Of a DNA stretch of 19,369 bases, positions 6,854 to 12,513 are shown one piece after another. The DNA comes from an uncultured Clostridia bacterium (GTDB lineage: Bacteria > Bacillota > Clostridia > TANB77 > CAG-508), in contig CAQZSK010000004.1 of assembly GCA_948934525.1 (NCBI GenBank), positions 1-19,369 of the forward strand, written 5' to 3'. The position numbers were made by a program, and so were the translations under genes. Numbering within the stretch: the first letter of the stretch is position 1; the number at the start of each line of letters is the position of its first letter. The notes beneath the pieces are model-generated. The model saw only the letters and a program-made list of their open reading frames with translations. It had not been told where the DNA came from and ran no database searches.

Positions 6854-7624
6854 TTGGTAACTATTAAGTCACAAAAAGAAATTGAAAAGATGAGAGAGGC
6901 CTGTAAGCTTACAGGCTTTGTGTATCAAGAAATTGAAAAATATATTAAACCAGGAATTACAACCATGGACTTAGATCATTTTGCAGAAAAAATTATTAGA
7001 GAACATGGTGGAATTCCTGCACAAAAAGGATATCCTAGTGGAGAAAAAGGTGTACCTGATTTCCCTGGGACTTTATGTGTTTCTATTAATGATGAAGTTA
7101 TTCATGGAATACCATCTAACAGAAGAGTGATACATGATGGTGATGTTGTTAGTATTGATTTAGTAGTATATAAAAATGGATTTCATGGAGATGCTGCAAG
7201 AACTTTTATTGTTGGTAAGAGTACTCAGCAAAAGCAAAAATTAATAGATATTACTAAACAAGCTTTTTTTGAGGGAATTCGATATGCCGTAAAAGGTAAT
7301 CGCATTGGTGATATTTCTCATGCAATAGGAGAGTTTGTTGAAAAAAATGGTTTTAATGTAGTAAGAGAATTTCAAGGACATGGAATTGGGGAAGAAATGC
7401 ATGAAGATCCAGGGATTCCAAACTATGGAAAGGCAGGAAGAGGTATAAGATTAGAAACAGGTATGACGTTGGCAGTAGAACCTATGGTAATGGCAGGAAA
7501 GCCAGATATATGTGTATTAGATGATGGATGGACAATTGTAACAGAAGATGAGTCTTTAGCAGCCCATTATGAAAATACAATTTTAATTACAGAAAAAGAG
7601 CCAGAAATATTGACATTATCGTAA
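6854..7624 (+). CDS. map: Methionine aminopeptidase, type I
   Basis: 256 residues. The enzyme removes the N-terminal methionine from new proteins. The metal ligands of the pita-bread fold can be placed: the Asp in VSIDLVV, the Asp in HGDAARTF, the His in GHGIGEEMHEDPG, the Glu in AVEPMVMAG and the Glu in AAHYENTILI. The start is TTG 6854, giving MVTIKSQKEIEKMREA, which matches the family's short N terminus; a GGAAG ribosome site precedes it. It lies 22 bases after adk, the usual Firmicutes pair. Confidence 0.96.
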   Translation: MVTIKSQKEIEKMREACKLTGFVYQEIEKYIKPGITTMDLDHFAEKIIREHGGIPAQKGYPSGEKGVPDFPGTLCVSINDEVIHGIPSNRRVIHDGDVVSIDLVVYKNGFHGDAARTFIVGKSTQQKQKLIDITKQAFFEGIRYAVKGNRIGDISHAIGEFVEKNGFNVVREFQGHGIGEEMHEDPGIPNYGKAGRGIRLETGMTLAVEPMVMAGKPDICVLDDGWTIVTEDESLAAHYENTILITEKEPEILTLS

Positions 7625-7713
7625 AAATGCGATATACTATACAAGATATTGTGCCTAGGTGCAATTAAACTAGTTAATCAAAAACAAGATTGACTACAAA
7701 AATGGAGGAAAAT

Positions 7714-7932
7714 ATGTCAAAAGAGGATGTTATAGAGGTGGAAGGAACAGTTGTGGAAGCATTACCTAATACTAACTTTAAAGTAGAATTAGAAAATGGA
7801 CATCAAATCTTAGCTCATATTTCTGGAAAATTAAGAATGAATTACATCAAAATTCTTCCAGGTGATAAAGTAAAAGTTGAATTATCTCCTTATGACTTAA
7901 CAAAAGGACGTATTACGTGGAGAGCAAAGTAG
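7714..7932 (+). CDS. infA: Translation initiation factor IF-1
   Basis: 72 residues, the standard IF-1 length, beginning MSKEDVIEVEGTVVEALPNT. An in-frame ATG at 7690 would add eight residues, but TGGAGGAAAAT directly before 7714 fixes the start. IF-1 is a single OB-fold domain that binds the A site during initiation. The family-typical ending LSPYDLTKGRITWRAK is present. In many Clostridia a KOW-domain gene sits between map and infA; here the 89-base gap holds no such gene. Confidence 0.97.
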   Translation: MSKEDVIEVEGTVVEALPNTNFKVELENGHQILAHISGKLRMNYIKILPGDKVKVELSPYDLTKGRITWRAK

Positions 7933-7935
7933 GTA

Positions 7936-8040
7936 ACCCAGTGCAGGACATACGTATCCTTAAGAAAGATGAAATTTAATGGGGATATATTTTATCCCTA
8001 AAGAAATGGCAAAAGGGAAAAATGTGTCCCCACCAAGAAC
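7936..8040 (+). repeat. Family A foldback repeat, copy A5 (compound)
   Basis: Between infA and rpmJ. A full copy runs from GGGGATATAT (7981-7990) to ATGTGTCCCC (8022-8031) with the inner TTATCCCTAAAG...AAAAGGGAAA. Directly upstream, 7936-7971 holds a second, 5'-partial unit (AACCCAGTGCAGGACATACGT-type left end, then ATCCTTAAGAAAGATG). This looks like a copy inserted into, or duplicated beside, an older one. Confidence 0.7.
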
Positions 8041-8069
8041 ATAAATTAGTGTAATAAGAGGTGAAAGAA

Positions 8070-8183
8070 ATGAAAGTAAGACCATCAGTAAAACCTATGT
8101 GTGAAAAATGCAAGGTAATTAAAAGAAAAGGAACAGTTCGTGTTATTTGCGAAAATCCAAAGCATAAACAAAGACAAGGATAG
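8070..8183 (+). CDS. rpmJ: 50S ribosomal protein L36
   Basis: 37 residues: MKVRPSVKPMCEKCKVIKRK, then GTVRVICENPKHKQRQG. This is the zinc-ribbon (C+) form of L36, with ligands Cys11, Cys14, Cys27 and His32 all present. L36 is the smallest large-subunit protein and stabilises a 23S rRNA junction. The ATG at 8070 follows AAGAGGTGAAAGAA. Its place between infA and rpsM is standard. The following gap of almost 300 bases is filled by hairpins and repeats. Confidence 0.97.
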   Translation: MKVRPSVKPMCEKCKVIKRKGTVRVICENPKHKQRQG

Positions 8184-8202
8184 TTCAAAATTTATGAATA
8201 TA

Positions 8203-8242
8203 GCACAAATCTTAAAGACGCGGCTGTAATATAGATTTGTGT
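8203..8242. repeat. Inverted repeat downstream of rpmJ
   Basis: CACAAATCT (8204-8212) and AGATTTGTG (8233-8241) form nine perfect pairs plus a G-T wobble, closing a 20-base loop that contains AAAGACGCGGCTG. It lies 20 bases after the rpmJ stop. It is not followed by a clean T-run, so termination is unlikely or weak. Confidence 0.55.
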
Positions 8243-8251
8243 TTATATATA

Positions 8252-8306
8252 TGTCCAAAAATATTATTGATTGGTAATACCAATGCATTTCACCAATAAT
8301 AGGACA
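8252..8306. repeat. Compound nested hairpin downstream of rpmJ
   Basis: Three nested stems: TGTCC (8252-8256) with GGACA (8302-8306), leaving an A5 bulge; TATTATTG (8262-8269) with CAATAATA (8294-8301); and an inner ATTGGT-AAT-ACCAAT (8270-8284). The outer arms without the bulges form one inverted repeat, TGTCCTATTATTGGT against its complement. It differs from families A and B. It may be a decayed palindromic element or a structured RNA in the leader of rpsM. Confidence 0.55.
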
Positions 8307-8312
8307 AATTAA

Positions 8313-8373
8313 GTTAGCTGTACGAAGCACAGCGAGTTACAGATGACTTATGCAATTGAGCAAAGCGAGATTA
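8313..8373 (+). repeat. Family B double-hairpin repeat, copy B2
   Basis: GTTAGCTGTACGAAGC...GAGTTACAGATGACTTATGCAAT followed by GAGCAAAGCGAGATT. It has the same first stem as B1 (CTGTA/TACAG), with a four-base insertion in the loop (CACA) and one stem change (TAAC to TGAC). It is followed directly by B3 in tandem. Confidence 0.7.
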
Positions 8374-8374
8374 A

Positions 8375-8433
8375 GTTAGTCGTTTGAACAAAGTGAGTTA
8401 CGAATAACTTATGCGTAGCAAAGCGAAGTTGTA
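8375..8433 (+). repeat. Family B double-hairpin repeat, copy B3
   Basis: GTTAGTCGT (8375-8383) pairs with ACGA-a-TAAC (8400-8408). Compared with B1, the pairs CT/AG became TC/GA, a compensatory double change that keeps the stem. The second half (TAGCAAAGCGAAGTTG) pairs poorly, so this copy has diverged most. It is tandem with B2, same orientation. Confidence 0.65.
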
Positions 8434-8477
8434 AACATTAGAAGTATAAAACAAAATATTTGGAGGTGTAAATAAAA

Positions 8478-8846
8478 ATGGCTCGTTTAGCAGGAGTTGA
8501 TTTACCTAGAGAAAAAAGAATAGAAATAGGACTAACCTATATTTATGGAATAGGCCTAACAAGTTCACAAAAAATTCTTGAAAAAGCAAAAGTAGATCCT
8601 AATATTAGAGTAAAAGACTTAACAGATGATCAAGTACAAGATATTAGAAATGCAATGGAAGGTTATACAGTGGAAGGTGACTTACGTAGAGAAGTTGCTT
8701 TAAATATTAAAAGATTAACTGAAATTGGATGCTATAGAGGTACAAGACATAGAAGAGGTCTTCCTGTAAGAGGACAAAGAACAAAAACTAATGCTCGTAC
8801 AAGAAAAGGACCAAGAAAATTAGTTAGCAAAAGCAAGAAAGATTAA
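8478..8846 (+). CDS. rpsM: 30S ribosomal protein S13
   Basis: 122 residues. S13 lies in the head of the small subunit and contacts the P-site tRNA and bridge B1. The start MARLAGVDLPREKRIEIGLT, helix-two-turn-helix IYGIGLTSSQKILEKAKV and the C-terminal tail RRGLPVRGQRTKTNARTRKG are canonical. TTTGGAGGTG precedes the ATG. It follows the repeat-filled gap after rpmJ, so if an internal promoter exists for the alpha half of the operon it would lie there; no convincing one was seen. Confidence 0.98.
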   Translation: MARLAGVDLPREKRIEIGLTYIYGIGLTSSQKILEKAKVDPNIRVKDLTDDQVQDIRNAMEGYTVEGDLRREVALNIKRLTEIGCYRGTRHRRGLPVRGQRTKTNARTRKGPRKLVSKSKKD

Positions 8847-8900
8847 GTTTAGCTTAATAAAAATATAAAGCCTGATAAAATAAGGAGGGAATAAATCAAA

Positions 8901-9302
8901 ATGGCAACAAAAAGTGTAACGAAAAAACCAGTAACTAGAAGAAGAGATAGAAAAAACATTGAAAAAGGTATGGCTCATATTCATTCTAGTTTTAATAATA
9001 CAATAGTTACAATTACAGACGTTCAAGGAAATGCAATTTCTTGGGCAAGTGCTGGTGAACTTGGATTTAAAGGTTCTAGAAAAAGCACACCATTTGCAGC
9101 TGGAGAAGCAGCAGAAACTGCAGCAAAAGCAGCAATGGAACATGGATTAAAATCAGTTGAAGTATTTGTAAAAGGACCAGGTTCTGGTCGTGAAGCAGCA
9201 ATTAGGTCATTACAATCAGCAGGATTGGAAATTAGTTCAATTAAGGATGTTACTCCAATTCCTCACAATGGTTGTAGACCACCAAAAAGAAGAAGAGTAT
9301 AA
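8901..9302 (+). CDS. rpsK: 30S ribosomal protein S11
   Basis: 133 residues, of usual length. S11 forms part of the small-subunit platform near the mRNA exit. After a basic N-terminal extension (MATKSVTKKPVTRRRDRKNI) come GMAHIHSSFNNTIVTITD and the C-terminal signature GPGSGREAAIRSLQ...TPIPHNGCRPPKRRRV. AAGGAGGGAATAAATCAAA precedes the ATG. It lies 54 bases after rpsM, and rpsD starts 18 bases after its stop. Confidence 0.98.
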   Translation: MATKSVTKKPVTRRRDRKNIEKGMAHIHSSFNNTIVTITDVQGNAISWASAGELGFKGSRKSTPFAAGEAAETAAKAAMEHGLKSVEVFVKGPGSGREAAIRSLQSAGLEISSIKDVTPIPHNGCRPPKRRRV

Positions 9303-9320
9303 GGATGGTGAAAAAATAAA

Positions 9321-9947
9321 ATGGCAAGATATAAAGATGAACAATGTCGTATTTGTCGTAGAGAAGGACAAAAATTGTTCTTAAAAGGTTCAAGATGCTA
9401 TACAGATAAATGCAGTATTTCTAGAAGAAATTATGCACCAGGTCAAAATGGCCAAAAGAAAAAGAAACTTTCTGAGTATGGTACTCAGTTAAGAGAAAAA
9501 CAAAAAACTAAAGCTTTTTATGGTGTAGGTGAAAAACAATTTAGAAAATACTTTGATATGGCATCTGCAAATAGAGGTAAAACAGGTGAAGTATTACTTC
9601 AAATTTTAGAAACTAGATTAGATAACGTTGTATATCGTTTAGGATATGGTGTATCACGTGCACAAGCAAGAATGTTAGTAACACATGGTGCTTTTGAAGT
9701 AAATGGTCACAAAGTAGACATCGCATCATATTTAGTAAAAGCAGGAGATGTAATTTCTGTAAGAGAAATTAGAAAAGATAATGGGGTTATTAAGCTAAAC
9801 GTTGAAGAAAACGCAGCAAGACCAGTTCCAGAATGGCTAGAGAAAGATGTTAAAAACTTAAGCGGTAAAGTTGTAAAGTTACCAGCAAGAGAAGATGTCG
9901 ATTTACCAGTCGAAGAACATTTAATAGTAGAGCTTTACTCTAAATAA
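9321..9947 (+). CDS. rpsD: 30S ribosomal protein S4, zinc-containing form
   Basis: 208 residues. S4 is a primary 16S rRNA-binding protein important for assembly and decoding fidelity. The N-terminal region carries a four-cysteine cluster (QCRICRREG and SRCYTDKCS), the C+ variant. The central S4 RNA-binding domain includes LDNVVYRLGYGVSRAQARMLVTHGA (given in two parts: LDNVVYRLGYG and RAQARMLVTHG). The upstream site is weak (AAGGATGGTG), but the start matches the family N terminus. In Firmicutes rpsD is often located elsewhere; here it is in the alpha operon. Confidence 0.97.
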   Translation: MARYKDEQCRICRREGQKLFLKGSRCYTDKCSISRRNYAPGQNGQKKKKLSEYGTQLREKQKTKAFYGVGEKQFRKYFDMASANRGKTGEVLLQILETRLDNVVYRLGYGVSRAQARMLVTHGAFEVNGHKVDIASYLVKAGDVISVREIRKDNGVIKLNVEENAARPVPEWLEKDVKNLSGKVVKLPAREDVDLPVEEHLIVELYSK

Positions 9948-9962
9948 TAATTTAATTGTAAA

Positions 9963-9982
9963 AATAGAAATGTTTTTCTATT
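9963..9982 (+). promoter_or_regulatory. Small hairpin in the rpoA leader
   Basis: AATAGAAA (9963-9970), loop TGTT, TTTCTATT (9975-9982): eight perfect A/T-rich pairs in the rpsD-rpoA gap, about ten bases before the rpoA ribosome site GGGAGG. There is no downstream T-run. The effect is unknown; it may be a weak mRNA structure only. Confidence 0.35.
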
Positions 9983-10001
9983 ATCTATTGGGAGGTAAAA
10001 A

Positions 10002-10949
10002 ATGATAGAATTCGAAAAGCCAAATATTAAATGCTTAGAGATGGATAATGATAAAAATTATGCAAAATTTGTATGCGAACCATTAGAAAGAGGATATGGA
10101 ATTACAATTGGTAACTCTTTAAGAAGAATTTTACTATCCTCACTTCCAGGATGTGCAATTACAAGTGTTAAAATTGATGGAGTATTACATGAGTTCTCTA
10201 CTATTCCAAATGTAGTAGAAGATGTTCCAGAAATTATTATCAATTTGAAAACAGTTAGTTTAAAGATGGATAAGAATGAGGAAAAAGTTTTAAGAATTGA
10301 TTTTAAAGGACCAGGTGAAGTAAAAGCTAGTGATATTATGACAGATGGTACAGTAGAAATATTAAATCCAGATTTACATATTGCAACTGTATCAGAAGGT
10401 GGTCATTTAGTAATGGAAATGACTGCTGATATGGGTAGAGGATACAACAATGCAGAAAAGAATAAAAAGCCAGATCAAGCAATTAGTGTATTACCAATTG
10501 ACTCTATCTATACACCAGTAAAGAAAGTAAATTATGCAGTAGAAAATACCAGAGTTGGACAAATGGTAGATTATGATAAATTAACTATTGAAGTTTGGAC
10601 AAATGGAAGCTTAAAGCCAGATGAAGCATTAAGCTTAGCTGCAAAAGTTATGACAGGTCACTTAGAATTATTTATTGACTTATCAGAAGCAACTAAAAAT
10701 ACTCAAGTCATGGTAGAAAAAGAAGAATCTAAGAAAGAGAAAGTTCTAGAAATGTCTATTGAAGACTTAGAATTATCTGTTAGATCATTTAACTGCTTAA
10801 AGAGAGCAGCAATTTCTACAGTAGAAGACTTAACGAATAAAACAGAAAGTGATATGATGAAGGTTAGAAATCTTGGAAAGAAATCTTTAGATGAGGTAAC
10901 TAATAAATTACATTCATTAGGATTAGACTTTGCCAAGGAAGAAGAATAA
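10002..10949 (+). CDS. rpoA: RNA polymerase subunit alpha
   Basis: 315 residues, the usual length. The alpha dimer is the assembly scaffold of RNA polymerase, and its C-terminal domain contacts UP elements and activators. Seen: N-terminal domain about 1-230 with RGYGITIGNSLRRILLSSLPG and the LSLAAKVMTGHLELF helix; a short charged linker (KEEESKK-like); and C-terminal domain about 246-312 with SVRSFNCLKRAAISTVEDL and the helix-hairpin-helix VRNLGKKSLDEV. The ATG follows TGGGAGGTAAAAA. It is followed by family A copy A6 and rplQ. Confidence 0.98.
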   Translation: MIEFEKPNIKCLEMDNDKNYAKFVCEPLERGYGITIGNSLRRILLSSLPGCAITSVKIDGVLHEFSTIPNVVEDVPEIIINLKTVSLKMDKNEEKVLRIDFKGPGEVKASDIMTDGTVEILNPDLHIATVSEGGHLVMEMTADMGRGYNNAEKNKKPDQAISVLPIDSIYTPVKKVNYAVENTRVGQMVDYDKLTIEVWTNGSLKPDEALSLAAKVMTGHLELFIDLSEATKNTQVMVEKEESKKEKVLEMSIEDLELSVRSFNCLKRAAISTVEDLTNKTESDMMKVRNLGKKSLDEVTNKLHSLGLDFAKEEE

Positions 10950-10964
10950 AGAAAAAAGTTGTAA

Positions 10965-11027
10965 ACCAACGGGGACAGAACTTATCCCTAGAGGAATACA
11001 AAGGGGAAAATTCTGTCCCCGATAGAA
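10965..11027 (+). repeat. Family A foldback repeat, copy A6 (best preserved)
   Basis: Between rpoA and rplQ. The ten-base arms GGGGACAGAA (10971-10980) and TTCTGTCCCC (11011-11020) are perfect. The inner CTTATCCCTAGAGGAATACA and AAGGGGAAAA form the nested pairing. Relative to A1, the arm end changed from CAT/ATG to GAA/TTC, a compensated difference. Flanks AAACCAAC and GATAGAAAAC match the family consensus. Confidence 0.8.
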
Positions 11028-11049
11028 AACTAAAAAGGAGGCGAACAAA

Positions 11050-11574
11050 TTGGCAACAAATAGAAAACTAGGTAAAACAACTGATATTAGATTAGCAATG
11101 CTTAGAACATTAGTAACTGATTTAATATTACATGGTAAAATAGAGACTACTGAAGCTAGAGCAAAAGAAGTAAAAGCTATGGCAGATAGCATTATTGCTT
11201 TAGCAGTAAAAGAAAAAAATAATTTTGAAGAAGTAGAAGTAAAAGTTTCTAAAGCGAAATTAGATGCTAAGGGAAACAAAGAAACAGAACTTGTAAAAAG
11301 CAAAAATGGTAAAGAATATTTAAAAGTAGTAAAAGAAACAACAACTGAAAAAAGGCAAAAAGATATGCCATCTAGATTAAATGCTAGAAGAAAAATGATG
11401 AAAACAGTTAATAAAGTAAAAGATGAAAAAGGAAACAACATTGACTTAACTGCAAAATTATTTAATGAAATTGCTCCTAAATATGAAGGTAGAGTTGGAG
11501 GATATACAAGAATTCTAAAAACTGGACCAAGAAGAGGAGACAATGCAGAAGTAGTTATTCTAGAATTAGTATAG
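11050..11574 (+). CDS. rplQ: 50S ribosomal protein L17, long form
   Basis: 174 residues against about 115-130 in most bacteria. The N-terminal half (MATNRKLGKTTDIRLAMLR) and C-terminal end (APKYEGRVGGYTRILKTGPR) are canonical. Between them, about residues 50-100, lies an extra lysine-rich segment (EEVEVKVSKAKLDAKGNKE onward), an insertion known in L17 of many Clostridia. L17 lies near the peptide exit on the large subunit. The start is TTG 11050 after AAAAAGGAGG, the only position matching the conserved N terminus. Confidence 0.96.
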   Translation: MATNRKLGKTTDIRLAMLRTLVTDLILHGKIETTEARAKEVKAMADSIIALAVKEKNNFEEVEVKVSKAKLDAKGNKETELVKSKNGKEYLKVVKETTTEKRQKDMPSRLNARRKMMKTVNKVKDEKGNNIDLTAKLFNEIAPKYEGRVGGYTRILKTGPRRGDNAEVVILELV

Positions 11575-11602
11575 AATTTGCTCTAGAAAGGATGAAACAA
11601 GT

Positions 11603-11851
11603 ATGGAAATAGCAAAATATATTGTATTAGTTATTTATATGATTGTATGTGTTGCTTTAATTATTTTAGCAACAATGCAAAATAGCGAAAAAGCAGGGGC
11701 TTCAGGAACAATTACAGGTTCTTCAACCAATAATTTCTATGAGCAAAATAAAGGAAGAACAAAACAAGGCAAGCTAAAAAGATGGACAATTATGTTAGGA
11801 ATTGCATTTGTTGTATTAGCACTTGTTTTAGGTATTCTATATCTAGTATAA
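11603..11851 (+). CDS. secG: Protein translocase subunit SecG
   Basis: 82 residues with two hydrophobic helices (about 5-25 and 62-82) joined by a Gly/Ser/Asn-rich loop (GASGTITGSSTNNFYEQNKG), the family topology. SecG stimulates the SecYE channel. The start follows AAAGGATGAAACAAGT, a modest site. In many Firmicutes secG precedes rnr; here it closes the ribosomal superoperon and is followed at once by a terminator. Confidence 0.93.
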   Translation: MEIAKYIVLVIYMIVCVALIILATMQNSEKAGASGTITGSSTNNFYEQNKGRTKQGKLKRWTIMLGIAFVVLALVLGILYLV

Positions 11852-11863
11852 AAAGTGAATAAG

Positions 11864-11898
11864 GGGGCTACATATAAGTGTAGTCTCTTTTTGTTTTT
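11864..11898 (+). terminator. Intrinsic terminator of the ribosomal superoperon
   Basis: The stem GGGGCTACA (11864-11872) / TGTAGTCTC (11879-11887) has nine pairs including two G-T wobbles, loop TATAAG, and is followed by TTTTTGTTTTT. It starts 13 bases after the secG stop and defines the end of the transcription unit, though read-through into the next gene is possible. Confidence 0.85.
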
Positions 11899-11923
11899 GG
11901 GGGCAGGAAAGTTAAGGCATAAA

Positions 11924-12289
11924 ATGAACAGAAGAATAGGAACTCTAAGAAAAGATATTATTAAACTATTAGATTTACCATATAGGTATGAACAACCAAT
12001 CTATATTAGTAATGCAAATATAGAACATATGAAAAGAAAACATTTTCAAGATTATTTAAAATATGGTACAGAAATTAAGGAGATTATTAAAAATCCAACG
12101 TATATAGCTAAAAACCCAAAACAAAATTCTATTGAATATATTAAAGAATATAAGTTAGATAATAATACTTTAGTATTGGTTGCAGTTAGAGCATCTCATC
12201 AAGGAAAATTATTTGTAAGAACAATGTTTACTATGTCAGAGAAGAAGAAAGATATATATTTAAGAAAAGGATATGTAAAAAAATGTTAG
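11924..12289 (+). CDS. Small PBECR-like protein (putative BECR-fold nuclease domain)
   Basis: 121 residues from ATG 11924. An in-frame ATG at 11855 is rejected because the extra codons would come from the secG terminator. The sequence has the pattern I associate with the PBECR family (BECR-fold nuclease-like domains related to EndoU, colicin E5/D and RelE): IEHMKRKHFQDYLKYG, then EYIKEYK, LVLVAVRAS and LFVRTMFTMSEKK, with a conserved His and Arg. No antitoxin-like partner is adjacent. No clear promoter was seen, and the ribosome site (AAGG) is weak. The family assignment is by memory of motif pattern and is moderate; the target is unknown. Confidence 0.6.
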   Translation: MNRRIGTLRKDIIKLLDLPYRYEQPIYISNANIEHMKRKHFQDYLKYGTEIKEIIKNPTYIAKNPKQNSIEYIKEYKLDNNTLVLVAVRASHQGKLFVRTMFTMSEKKKDIYLRKGYVKKC

Positions 12290-12297
12290 TAGAATAC

Positions 12298-12325
12298 TTG
12301 AAAAAAATAAAATGTATGTTATAAT
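12298..12325 (+). promoter_or_regulatory. Sigma-A-type promoter upstream of structured RNA and rnr
   Basis: TTGAAA (12298-12303), 16-base spacer, TATAAT (12320-12325, perfect consensus). It starts nine bases after the stop of the PBECR-like gene. Transcription would begin near 12332, a little before the structured element at 12344. Confidence 0.8.
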
Positions 12326-12343
12326 GAGAATAGTATATAATAA

Positions 12344-12431
12344 TAATAGAAAAGTTCTGAGGGCGGAACAGGCAGCCGCCACCCGTTAGTTAGGAGATGC
12401 AGAAATGTCAACCTGCCTAACTTTTCTATTA
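12344..12431 (+). ncRNA. Candidate riboswitch/attenuator RNA with pseudoknot and alternative terminator
   Basis: Two exclusive folds are visible. Fold 1: a 13-pair outer stem (12344-12356 with 12419-12431), hairpin GGCGG (12362-12366)/CCGCC (12376-12380), and a pseudoknot between loop bases AGGCAG (12370-12375) and CTGCCT (12413-12418). Fold 2: terminator stem AGTTAGG (12388-12394)/CCTAACT (12416-12422), with CAG/CTG above it, followed by TTTCTATT. Fold 1 sequesters both the terminator arm and the T-run. The strong promoter just upstream and this switch layout suggest a ligand- or protein-controlled leader, or a standalone small RNA. The hairpin-kissing-terminator layout recalls compact clostridial riboswitches such as guanidine-IV, but I cannot confirm a family. 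Confidence 0.6.
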
Positions 12432-12439
12432 ACTAAAAA

Positions 12440-12471
12440 GGGTGCTATAATAATAGTACTCTTCTTTTATT
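12440..12471 (+). terminator. Second terminator-like hairpin before rnr
   Basis: GGGTGCTAT (12440-12448), loop AATA, ATAGTACTC (12453-12461): nine pairs with two G-T wobbles, followed by TTCTTTTATT. It lies just after the switch-like RNA and about 40 bases before the rnr ribosome site, giving tandem termination points or a leader structure. Confidence 0.55.
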
Positions 12472-12513
12472 AAAAGATATATCCACCTAACGATAATTAT
12501 GGTAAGGAGAACT

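Noticed and set aside
7625..7713. Remnant of the KOW-domain gene often found between map and infA
   Set aside because: The only short frame (MRYTIQDIVPRCN) shows no resemblance to that family; I see no supported feature in this gap.
104..11027. CRISPR array
   Set aside because: The repeats are scattered between genes over 11 kb, are internally palindromic and have no spacer regularity or cas genes.
11200..11360. L17 lysine-rich insertion as a novel domain
   Set aside because: The long form with this insertion is, to my knowledge, normal for L17 of many Clostridia.
10923..11543. 206-codon open frame on the minus strand opposite rplQ
   Set aside because: It is antisense to a well-supported L17 gene, has a Phe/Ser/Leu-rich composition typical of reverse-read A-rich coding DNA, and lacks a ribosome site.
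11855..11923. Upstream in-frame start for the PBECR-like gene
   Set aside because: These codons are the secG terminator hairpin and T-run; the first plausible start after it is 11924.
12344..12431. tmRNA, 6S RNA or signal recognition particle RNA
   Set aside because: It is far too short for tmRNA or 6S RNA and lacks the conserved apical motif of SRP RNA and the tRNA-like ends of tmRNA.
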